Assembly (NCBI GenBank): GCA_036362985.1
Contig: JAYGXS010000008.1
Span: 15,130,545 to 15,194,544 of the forward strand
Direction of reading: 5' to 3'
DNA: 64,000 bases
Origin: Ligula intestinalis
Lineage: Eukaryota > Platyhelminthes > Cestoda > Diphyllobothriidea > Diphyllobothriidae
Every line of letters starts with the position of its first letter. Position 1 is the stretch's first letter. Below, in pieces: positions 23,601 to 35,600 of the stretch. Both the position numbers and the translations under genes were made by a program. The notes under the pieces are model-generated. The model ran no database searches and had not been told where the DNA came from. It saw only the letters and a list, made by a program, of their open reading frames with translations.

Positions 23601-26600
23601 ATAACTTTGTGCTCATTTTCAGGGAAATAAGGGTTAACTTGCGTTCAAACAAGTTAGGTTTAAGAGTCGGACTAGTGTTAAGAGTAGGGTAAAGACTGCG
23701 GTTTATGTTAGGAATACGGCATTAAAAGATTAACCATAGGTCTGCCTTAACTGTCTGGACAGGGTTTTCCTATCCTTTTTACGATAAAGCTTCGGGTGAC
23801 AAACAGCCCCATCAACGAGCATGTCAGGTAACGAGCGAGCCACTCGCAGAAATGCTGGTTTGATTGACGAGCTTCCGCTCAGTTTACGGGCTGTCAATGT
23901 GTGCGTGTGTATTTGTCAGTGCCTGCCATTGTCTTCTCCTATAAGTATTCGGAAGAGGCGCTGTTGTACGGCAAACATCTAGGCTTGTGGTAAGATTATA
24001 ACATCTATCGCCTTTCAATTAACAGCCTATTCAACAGTAGTGGTTGGCATAAGCAGAAAACACAGCACCGACTAGCTGCCCAGTGAGAATGGGGTAGGGC
24101 GGTTGAGCAGGCTTTAAATGGCAGACAATCAGGATGCCGTTAAAAAGCTGACCTGTGCGAAATGGCCGCCCTATCACGCAACATAGCCAAATAATGCCGC
24201 TTCCAAATCGGCGCTTTTTAAGCATATGCGCATTAGTAGGTCCTAAAGAACAAAAAAAAGATGCTTAAAAAGGTCACAAAACGCCGCTTGGAACATATGT
24301 GCTGTTGCCATACACGGGGTGGGGATGAATGCAATCTGGCAGACGGCGGAAGTGGAAGAGGATGGTTGGCGTGGCTGCGAGTCATCACGTAGGGATAAGA
24401 AGGAGGCCGCGTGAACGGTCGCCGTGTAGGACAGAAATTGGTTAGTATCCCGCGGGGACAGGTATGGTCACCCGCACCCGCACACACCCACACAGTTGGA
24501 CAGAAGCAGTTGGGCTGTAGATGAGCTCACAGGAAGACGGAAAAAGTTCCGTTTTTTTTCGCCGTCACCCTGACCCCCTCCCCCCGACACAAATCGAGGC
24601 AGTGGAAGGTGGGCAGAAACACGCACTTACGCAGCAGCGTCTAGATCAAAAAGTCCTGATCAATGCAGCCCACCACCACCGCTATTCTAAGAGCACGAGT
24701 CTCCAAGCCATGGCGGCCGCCGAGGCGTTTGAAGTTGCCGTCCTGTGTGGCGCAAAGGCAGGCTCTAGTTTTGCATCCTTCGAATGGTCCGCACTGTCCA
24801 GAACAACAACACACAGCTCCCTGCCTCTTCCTGTCGCGCCCGGATTTTCTCGCAGTCCCTGCAAGACGGGAACTAAGCCGAAAAAGTTAGCCCTACTGAG
24901 GAAGACAGAAATTGTGCTGTTAGGTACGGGTACAATGTGGACAAATGACCGTTGTGGCTCGTTCTTCGTGGGCGCAGGAGAATACTGCACCATATCCGTC
25001 GCTTCCCCCCTTCTACTCTCCTAGTTTCAGCCTGAAAGTCCCCTGGCAGTCTGTAGGGTTCTGGTGGAGATGCTTCAACAGTTGATTTATGAGGAGACGA
25101 CGACCCCTGCTTGCGCCCACACCCCCGCCCTCCTCGTTCTGTGCTGCAAAGGCAGCGAGCCCACCAACAGGGCTGCCAGTGGGCACAGTCGTCCCGAGTC
25201 TGTGTTGTCACGAGAACACGGACGCTGCCGCGCAAACTACCCACCTCCCGCCCCGTTTTTTTTTCAACTTGAGAATAATGAGCTGAACAGGTCTTCGACC
25301 CAACAACGTGAAAGTCATTCGCCACTTCGCTTTGCCTGAGACCGCTAACAGCAGGAGGTTAACAGTCTCTACGCCAAGAGTAAAAAGGAGGTCTATCAGT
25401 GTTCCTTCACAAACGGCTTTTGGACAAACCACGCGGCCTCATGTTTTCCCCCAAGGACGATGCCGGCGGCTCGGTACCCCCACCCCTCTCCCGCACACCG
25501 CCACCGCCTTTAGTCGGCCAAACGCGCGAAACCAGATCTATTAAGGTGAGTGCTGGCAGTGGTAGGGGTGGGGGAAGAACTAGGACGCGAGTTGAACAAA
25601 CAGGATGTGCGACTAGCACTGCGGGGTGTCGAAGTGAGGTTTAAGTGAGCGGAGCTCCCGACGACAGCCCCAAAGAGGCTAAAATTAAAGCTGGGGGAGG
25701 AAGCGGGTGCAAAAGTAGTCCAAATAGAAATGAAAACCCCGGAGACAAAAAAATTGCTTAAAGAGCGGACTGTGGCTTGGAGAGGAAACCGCAAAAAGTA
25801 AAAACAGAGTCGATTTTTTTCCCGCCTAATGCACGAGAGCAACACAGAGGCCAGGATGCACCTGTCCGAACACAACATGCTTCAGATAAACCTGCCCAAG
25901 AAGTTTGTAGCTGTCATGAGGGCTCGTTCTGACGAACCTTGCAAAATACAGTTCCCTGCGGTTACCTGCTTTGAAGAGCATCACGGAATATTTCACTTTC
26001 ATTGGAAGCGCATTTTAAAATATGCATTAAACGACGCGATTCAGTTAGCTTCATCGTGAAGCCACCTCCCGCCAGGTGGGATCCGAGCCAGGTGTGGCGG
26101 CACCCTGAGGGTCGACTCCGGGCGCGCCAACCACTTACGCATTGCCCACCTGCAATCTTCTTGACTTGCTCATAACACCGGGTGCAGATGGGAGAGAATG
26201 CGGTAAATGCTGCGAAAGTCTATTATCATCCGAAAATAATCCACGCGCAAATCACCACGTTTGCCGTCCACCTGTTGAAGCACCCGGAGGGGGGGGGGGC
26301 ATGGTGGAAAGTGACGGACAAACTGTCTTATTTTAAAGCCCTCAGACATTTATACGACTCCGGACACGCCGGCTCCCATGAAGATCGGTGGAAGTAGGTC
26401 AAAGGTTTTAAAGTCAGCGAGTGGGAAACAGGTGCCTACGAAGTCGCATTACACTGAAGTGGCGGGTAGCATAGTTGGTTCCACCACAGATCCCTACTGC
26501 CATAGGCCCACAGAGGTTATTGTCTCATTAATAGATGGACACACGAGGAATGCGCCATAATCCATTGGCATATTTATTGTGCTCTCTGATGACTGTGAAA

Positions 26601-29600
26601 GTGAGTGCTATTACTAACGTAGTTTTGCGTCTACACGTGCTAACATATGTGCCGACCACTAAACATTAACAAGTAGGTTTCTGAGAGGGACTCTGGGATT
26701 TCAAAAAAAATAAGGTATCATACAGACTACATGTACGGGCTACCACAACCTAATTTCCAGTCTAGAAGAGGAATGATTTATCATGACAGTTGTAAATCCA
26801 CAAAGCCAAGTCATTCGTAGTTGTGTAAATGTTGGCCCAATTTGACATACTCAGCCCACTTGGCAAGGAGCGCTTCATTCTCACGACCCTCACATATAAT
26901 TGGATAATGTTTGCACCAAGAGGGGAGAGTGATAATGAACGGGGACAATAATAATATAAACTATGGAAGTTAAGAGTGGTGTGCATCGGATGTCGTATAA
27001 GAGGAACTCCCCCCCCCCCCATAAGAATAGCAATCTCCAAATACGCTTCAGCTTGTCGTCAAAATAATTTAAGGGTAACAATCTATTATAAAAGCTTCCA
27101 TGGGGAATACAATGTTACATGTGGGCGGGCTACGTCGAAAGTTTGTGCTGAATAGCACAGCCGAAGTCGAAGTATTAAAAGAACATACTATAATACGAAT
27201 TAAGTATACAGTCATACAGAGTAAAAGAAGGCGGCGCGGTGATCCTAAAATTGATTGCTGCCAACTTAATTACTAGCGTACAAGTAGATAGTCACAAACC
27301 TTTCTTAACTCCAGGCCATCATCCTCCTGGCGCTTAAAAGGTCCCATCTCCACCTCCCGAATCAGTTCTGGGCGAACAAGGGTTTCCCGGTAGAGGACCT
27401 GCAGCAAGGTGGGCGGGTCACCAGCCGTGGTCAAGGCGGTGGAAACCAGCAGGGGCCGGTTGAGAAGGGGTCGGATCAACAGACCGGATCGGTGATGAGC
27501 GGCGGTGTTCAGCGTCAGGAGAGCTGCCTTGCGCACATTCAGATCCGGATCAAGGAGACGGGCCAAGAAGTCAGACAGCGGGACAGCAGCAGCGCCCTCT
27601 GCGCCACCGCCAGTGCCACAGAGAACGGATTCGGCCTCCTCGAAATGAAACCTGGCGGAGGGTGAGGCAGTATCGCCGGCGCGTCCACCACCAGGCGAGA
27701 CAGCGCCAGGTGAGGGGGTAGTTGCGGGATCAGCCGTTTCGAAGGTGCCACCGGTGTTGCCCATGCCAGCTCCTCCTCCTCCTTCGCTTACGACGAGAAT
27801 GTACTTGGCCGCGGTGACTAGGGTACAACGTGTTAGGGCAGAGTTGGCGGCCTCTGGAGAGTTGAGCTAAAAAGTTAATTATAATCACATACTCAGAATA
27901 GATTTAAGTGCGAACTATGCACCCCAAAACCAAAATAGTGTTTCCATCGAAAGAACAATTGAAGTAAACGCAAATCCATCTCCATTTAAGGCTTATTAGC
28001 CGTCATCAGCTAGCCATACCCAACCACGGATGTTGCAGCCCATGTGACTTGATCAAGCGACTTGCTGATTAGAAGTTCTATACTTTAACCACTGAACCAC
28101 GTGCTCGCTGTCCTGTCAACTTCGATCGCGAATATTAACAAGGGTAGAATGGCCCTCACTAATAGGTTACGGCTAAGTGGTCTGAAGGGAGAAGACAGGG
28201 AAAATAGCTGGATCGTGATCAATGCGGTGATAATTATCAGCTCTTTTCGACTGATGATCAAATAGTTAGGAGGGCGAACAAGCAAACACAAGACCATCCC
28301 CAGAGACCGCTCAACAAAACCGGCCAAGGCTCCAATCATTTTTACTCTGTTCGGTCATTAGAATGCTAAGACTTTGGAAGAGTAAGGTATGGAAGATAGC
28401 TCACAGCCAGGTAGAAGCCAGTGCAGCACTAATGCATGACAGTACCAATAGCTGTTGTTTTCAAGTCAACGTGCAGGCGGTAGAGACGATTTGGGTCATT
28501 TCCGGCATATAAGCCGTCAAAGCCAGTTATAGCCGACCCAAGGCGACGCACCATCTGAGGCTCGAACCCGCGACCCTCGATCAGAAGTCCGACACTCTAA
28601 CCGTTGAGTCACGAGCCCGTTATCCAGCCGTTTAAGCTCGAAAATATTGGCATTCATTGATGAACACTCGTTGATCGCTAATGGTAATCATCCCGTTCTA
28701 TCTTGTGGCCCAATTTCGAGTCCTGTCAGCAGCCACACAGTGGCTAACAGTGCAGCAGCAGATGAAAATTGACCGGTTAATATTCTGTCGACAAACAGTA
28801 CCGGAACTCAAAATCCCCTTTTCAAGTAAACGTAACCAGAGATGCATTCTTACCGACCCGAAGAGTTAGTCCTGACCTGCATCCACGACCCCTTCTAATA
28901 CTTAAAATTAAATAATACAATGTCGACCAGTCAGTGTTGACCAGACAATTTCAGGCTGACTATCCATTGTCCCATTCGATTAGACTCTCGGCAAAAGCTT
29001 CTTTGGAATACTTCAGGTTAGAAGTTGTGTGCTTGAATTATTGGAAGACATTCCCTGTATCAAGTAGAACTCGGGCAAGAGAGACCTGATATTCGGCGTC
29101 TAATGGTCGCGAGCAATAAGCGCGAATAAACCCCAGTGAAAAGAGAATACGTTGACTTATGTAAAATTCTGCTTTGAAACAAAGTCCTTTGGTTATTCAT
29201 TACTACTTACAACAAATCAGCGTCAATAATTAAAGAGGGAGTACTATTCGGAAACTACCAGGAGCAGTGAGCTTAAGATGGGGATGGAGGGATAGGGTGT
29301 AAAGAAAGCAAACAGACAACAGGAGCGCCAAATTGCGCGAACGTCGGATGGACGTATCTCGGCTTAAATTAGTTTTCGAGGAGGTTGCGAATTTCTCAAG
29401 CCAAACAGGGTAGGACCCAGGCCCTCGAGGCAGAAAAACTGCCAGACATGGTGTTAAATAACACTCGCAGAATATTCGATGACCAACCTGAGCCTGAAGA
29501 CGACCAATCAGGAGCTGAGGGGAGATCAGGGATATTCGGCCTAAGCACTCGGCAACCAGATTGCGGGAGCCCTCCTCAGGCCTGCCTGAATTCGCCAAAA

Positions 29601-32600
29601 GAAGCGACCTGCGGAGGGCGGAGGGCAATATATTTAGGTAGGACGGAATTAGTATAAGCAGTTTTATAAGTAGCAGTAAGGGTGTTACTGGTGGTAGTAA
29701 GTAGTGGTGACAGTAGTAGTAGCGGCACTGTTAGTAGCATTAACAATAGTATCAGCAGCATTAGTGGTAGTAATAATAGAAGTCTTTTTAGAAGTAACAG
29801 GCGCAGCAGGAAAAATAACAGCAATAGTTCTGCTTGTAGAAGTGGTGCTAATAGAACCAGTAGTAGTACTATAAGTAATGTTGGTAGTAGTTATTGTGGA
29901 GGAATCAGTCGTAGTAGTAGCGGTAATAACAGTAATATTGGTAGTGGTAGCAGTAGCAGTGAAAATAATATAAGTGGTCGAAGTGGTACCAACAGTAGTG
30001 GTAAAAGTATTAGTAATACCATAAGTGGTTGTGGTAGCGGTAGTTGCAGTAGTGGTAGCAGTAGTAATAGAATTAGTAGTAGCATTATTCCTAGTAATAG
30101 GAAACGTAGCAGAATTAGTAATAATAGTATTGGTAGCCGCAGTATTACTAGTAATAGCAGTAGTAATAATATCAGTAGTGGTAGCAGTGTTAGCAGTAAT
30201 AGCAGTGGTAATAATGGCGGTAGTATTTGTAGTAATATTGGTAGTAACAGCAGTAATAGTATAAGTGGTAGTAGTATTACAAGTTATAGCAGGAGCAATA
30301 GTAGTAGCATTTGCGGTGCTAGTTGAGGTCTTCCTGAATATGGAACAATCATAAAGCCAGAAAGGCTTACCATAGGGTGTCAAGGTTGGTGCGAATGCAG
30401 TCAATGGCATTGATGCTCAACAAATTCACAACAGCCTACAAGGAGAGGGGATACGGCAGACAGAAGTGTTTAATCAACGCGAACAAACAAAGACAAAAAA
30501 CGATAAACTCATTTCACAGGTGGTACAAGAATCGATGGACTAAACAACAATAAACGCCGTGAACAGGCAACCTCGTAAGATAAACTGTCTCGAGGGTTGG
30601 GGAGGGGCACTTAGGTCAGCACATACGATCAGAAATAACGACTCGGTGGCCCCCAGGTCTGCTGGGTATGCGCCCAAAGACAAAAGGATTAGTCAGAGAC
30701 CCACCTCTCGCAGTGCCTGTAGGAGGTAGTAGAAACTGAGCCGCTGGCTGTATGCGGCTCTGCTAACGTCGATGCCGCCGGCGCCGGAATTGGCTGCATC
30801 GGGCTGCTTTTCCACGGCTGCGGCGCTGCCCACGGCATTTAGCAGGAAGGGCAGTAGGGTGTCCGGCTGGCCGACAACTAGGCGGCCTAGACTGACGGCC
30901 GCTGCGGGACGAATCTCACTGGCCAGCGGCAGACCGCGGCTGCCACCACCGCCGCCGCCCCCAGCGCCAGTGACGGAGGCAGACTCTTCGGTAGTGGCGG
31001 CGGATGCAGTGCTCACTGGCATGTCCACGTAGGAGAGCAGGAGTTGCAGCAGGTCTTTGCGGTCGCTCAGGTTGCTGCAGGCAAAAGAATTGTAATGATG
31101 ATGATGGTGATGATGATGATGGGGACAAAAGAGTTAGTAGAACGAAAACATGACAGTTAGACCGTCGCTCTCGACCATGTCTAATGCGAGCTTCAGCAAG
31201 CTGAAGCAACGCGGTGACTGCGGGTGGACTTCAGTGAAGGTAGACTCGTTGGATCTACCCCACTCTGACTGCTCCCACAACTTAACCCAATGTTAACACA
31301 ACAGTCAAGAAGACCGCAGACTGGGGATGGCGCAGGTTGTGTGCGCGAAACACTCCAACACACACCACAAAAACAGCTTGCTAGGTAGTCTACCACGTGG
31401 GAACGCCATAGAGGCCATATTAACGAGCCGCCGAGCCTGACTCTCAGTCTGCAGTAAGCCACTTCACACAACAAGATACACTGGACCGACTGCGGTGTGC
31501 AAGTTATTCCGCCAGTTGGCTTTTACCGTACGGTGGTAGCTTAAAGCGTATCAGATTGTTTTTATTGAGGAAGAGAAATGCGCTGGGGGTCGACTGCATT
31601 CCCTCCCACACCGCCAGCAACACATACAGACGGTTAATAGACACAACCTGAGGAAAGCATCACCAACTGTAGGTATCTATTCTCATGTTCAACGGAGCCG
31701 CCGTTTACCCATGATAACGTCGATTCGCTTATCACGCCTGACACACAGCGTAGAAGTCAGACTCCACTTCCGGCTAGCGACAGTGTTCTCTAGCCGATTG
31801 GGCGCATCTCCAGCTATTCAATCCGCGGGTGCTTCATGCGTCCTAGTAGTTTTCTTAGAAGCTGGTTCAACTGTTTCGATGAGACTCGACCGTTGCCTTT
31901 TACACCTGAACTGATAATAGGCAGAACCTAAGGAACGCCGGACGGTCTATAGCTGCCTGCTCTCACGGTCGCCGGAGCCGCCGTGTGCCAATGATTACTT
32001 CGGTTCACCTGGCACGCGTGACAAATACCGCGTACAATCCAGACTTAACCTCCGGTTTGTGATACCGGGATATCGATCAGCATTTCACTGATTAGTCGCA
32101 GCTGGAGAGGGAGTCAGACGTGAATTGTTGGAGTTCACCGAGTTAAAAAGGTCTCCTCCGAAGGATTTACTCCATGTTCATGTGGTAATTTCCTAGGAAC
32201 GTAAACAAGGTAGACTAAAACGAGAGTTCATGTACCAGAAAACATATGGGGACGCTGGGGGACCCACTGGAGGGCCGAACCCCTCGCAGCTGCGTCAGAT
32301 AGTGGCGCAAGACTGGCGAAACACACAGCTCTGCGTTTTTCGGCTAGTACGTATGCTCTTGGTTTGGTGAATAATTAAGTGGCTGCTTGAATATCGGCCC
32401 ACATGGGATTAAGAAGCCCAATAACTTCGCGACTCCATATTCTGTACTGAGACATTGCCTAGACAGATAAGTTAACCGTGATCTCCACAAATACCCAGAC
32501 AGCAGTGGTGGATTACAGATAGAAACAGTTGTAAAACATCGGAACTTCGGTTGATCCTGCAGTGGAAAGGCGACTGGAAGGGGGTTTAAGATGCAGTGCC

Positions 32601-35600
32601 TAAGCTGGCAATAACCATTTCTCTGAAGCAGCGTACGAGGGGGCACCCCGATAACATTATTTTTCTGCATATAAGTGGGTTGGCAGTGCTGCGTTTATAA
32701 GAAAACATAACAGCGGCCAGGGTTCGTTTAATTATCAGACTTTCGGTGCTTTTGCGATGTCAAACCTTTAGGAACAACGCGCCAACATCAAATTCGGTTT
32801 CCTGGTCAAGAAAGCAGCGGCTTCGCGAACCATATGGGAAGGAAGATCTAAGCAAGGAACGAACTTACGGGCGCTTTGCCAGGTCCAGAAGATGACGCCG
32901 TTCGGGGCGCTCCTTAACGTCCAGGAAGCAAATGCTACGTGCATAACTGTTCGATTTTTTATGACATCAAAGGGATCGTTCAAGTTGAATAATTTTCTAC
33001 ATGAGAGCACACTGAACAAACACTATTATCTACAAGCGCTTAAGTGATTTCATGAGGCAAGAAGAAAGAAAAAAAACGAATCGTAGCTAGTTGGCTACTT
33101 GGCTGCAATAAAGCCTTTTTCCTTGAGGAAGTAGGTTCGATCCCAACTGAGACCGAATAACATGCATTATTTAAATCGTCGAAAACACCCGACTAAGAAA
33201 ACAATGTTGGACGCACCTAACAGTCTTATTTCAGAAGAGTATTGAAAAAGAGTTTCGAACAGTGGACAGCACTTTGAAGCAAGTGCACATGATCTAATGC
33301 ATATTTTTATAAATAAGAAAAATTTAAATAAATTTCTCGTATATTAGGTACCCTCGTCATCACAAGTTGAAGGCGGCTACTACGGTGTAGTCGCAGCCAT
33401 CAACACAGTATTGTGGAGCCAGACTTAGAAGAAACACAATTGATCCGGTGGTGTTTGGGAGGGGGGATTGGGAGAAGAAAGGACAGCCAATGTTACGCAA
33501 ACATTACTCTTTACGATACAGATTAACTCAAAGAGAGTGGAACCTTGATGGATGGCAGGGAGAACGCTTACAGGAAAGGAAGAGGCACCTCGAATGAGAG
33601 TGGGAACGAAAATTGGAAGGAAAACGATCAGGAGGGGAGGCAGAACTCACATTCGGCGTCCTAAATCGCCGAGGACGAGGATATTGAGATATCGGTTAAC
33701 GATGGGGGCACGGGTGTCCTGTAGGACATATAGAACAAAAAAGATGGCGTCACAAAGTGATCAAATGGGTCTCTTATAAAAAGGACATTGTCAGCCACTT
33801 TATGAAAAACACAACAGCTAATGTAGCGGATGGCAGGGCTTACACAGAAAATACTACAATGGAATCGAATATGCCAGACCCAGCTTTGCGTTAAGAAAAA
33901 GGTGAATCCACGATCACTGGGACAGTGCGTGTTTTGGACGGTTTCGTACAGGAGGTCATCAGCAGATAGTGTGACCGTGACAAAACAAATGAGCGGTTTT
34001 TGTAGTTCAACAAAAAGGAAGAAAGATTAAGGATGGGGGAAGTTGTTCGTGATAAGAAGAAGGCAGATCGGTCGACTACTTAGTTCGCGAATAATGGAGG
34101 ACAGACGAGCATTATGCAGAAACAAGTCGTTGTCTCAGATCGCTACCCACACCCTGAAAGAAGGCCAACGATTTCATTTCGCGAGCACGTGGAAAATTGC
34201 GAAAGTCAGCACTAAGAGGGAGCAACACATACTGAGTGTCAGACCACAACGCTATCAACAGAGACGTTGATGCCACCCCTGCTATCACACACTTCGTTCG
34301 CGCAGCGCAGTTCGCGGTCAAAGAAGCATGCTTTCACGAAGCAGTTGACTCAACCTTATCACGAACACTACCCTTTTCCCCTCCATGCCATCCCACACCG
34401 TTTATCCCGTACTTCAAAAACGGTTTATTGATTGTTATGGTAGACACAGTCTCCAGTGATGGACTGTTGTAGGAGAGCGAAAGCTAAAACCAATCCACGC
34501 ACTGTCCCATAGATTCTAATTTCATAATGTAGGCAGTGCTATATTTCCGAGGATGACCGGGAGTGTGCAAACAAAAAGTTAAGTTCAGACCGTTAGCAAA
34601 TAAAGACAGCGTTTCTAATTCCCTAACACTACTATGTCTTGTCACTTACACAAATTAAGGTTCTTCTCGTTAGGCAATTAGATAATCGCTCCTAACGACT
34701 TATTTTGTCAAAGGCGCCAAGTTCAACCCCTCGGGGCACATGTGTGTACTAGCGAAGAATGACTGTGGTCTGGGGGTTATTATGGCGTTTCCATAAATAA
34801 ATGCGCACCCAATTCTTCGCGGGTTTTTGGTTGTCGCATTTCAAATTTTATTATATATAGATAATTGTTGTACAAGCTCAACTGTGCTGCTGTTGCAAAA
34901 TGAACGCGGCCATTGTTTACGAACTCCGCCGCCGGTGATTTTGCGGTGGCGGCTTTTCCTGAAAGCAAATTTGTGATTTATCACAGTCAACCACACTAAG
35001 AAAAAGCGGAAAAAAGACCAAAGAAAAGACAACAAAAAGCAGTGTTAAGTGAAACGTGCATCGGCGGTGCACAGTTTCCTAAAGATTAGCAAAAAACAGG
35101 GGAAACAGAGCATTCTTAAATCAATCACACGTTCCCACAGCGCACAGGCCCACGAACAAAGAAACTGGACTATCAAGATAGGAAACTCCACCCGAACAAG
35201 TGTGCGAGCGCATTTGTCCCAAGATATTGAGTCGCCACAGGCACTAATTTGGTCGTACGCAGCTTATGGGGCACATGACGGACGAAATCGCTTGCGAGTG
35301 ATCGCTCAAATTATTATACTACTCACAATAAGTGAGGAGTCATTTATGTTCATTCTGTTAGACTACTTAACGGCTACTTGCTTTTCGACTGCAATTATGT
35401 AGGACACGCGGATACAATTATACAGGGTGTCCACAAAGTCTGGGTACATAGGAATTTTAATATTTTATTTATTTGAGTTATTTTTGTTGGGACGGCAAAG
35501 TCCCATGATTAGTCAACAACGCTTAGGCTCCCGGCGCAGCTGGAGCGCAAAGTCCCACGCCGTGGCTTGACAACGCGTCAATAATTATCGACTTCCCGTC

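Larger units (their letters stand above)
21190..24000. other. CAND1 intron 25, middle part
   Basis: Contains G runs near 21371 and 21692. A possible third hammerhead-like string lies at 21270-21320 on the minus strand (ctgatgatgagtgaccgaaa). No coding similarity found. Confidence 0.4.

Noticed and set aside
24521..25024. 167-codon plus-strand open frame
   Set aside because: No domain or motif, overlapping open frames on the opposite strand, and it lies in a CAND1 intron; it looks like a GC-content effect.
29570..29600. Acceptor aggcag/GCC for CAND1 exon 24
   Set aside because: It is phase compatible but would delete the SLLLANSGR block that matches human ALLLKHCEC; the upstream acceptor at 29609 restores it.
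29650..30330. CRISPR-like or minisatellite array
   Set aside because: Only irregular 3-bp periodicity, no conserved repeat with unique spacers; the rest of the window also lacks such arrays.
29682..30410. Ser/Asn/Gly-rich (214 codons) and Thr/Ile/Ala-rich (241 codons) frames
   Set aside because: Translations of the AGT/GTA trinucleotide tract on the two strands.
31165..31235. Minus-strand reading [15 protein letters not shown] as the exon before CAND1 exon 22
   Set aside because: The acceptor phase is wrong, the donor is weak, and 33651-33718 explains the missing residues.
32869..32912. 44-nt minus-strand segment with donor gtaagttcg and phases that would fit between CAND1 exons 20 and 22
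   Set aside because: It encodes [14 protein letters not shown] with little CAND1 similarity. The segment at 33651-33718 fits the same phases and matches the conserved LLSLGEVG region far better.
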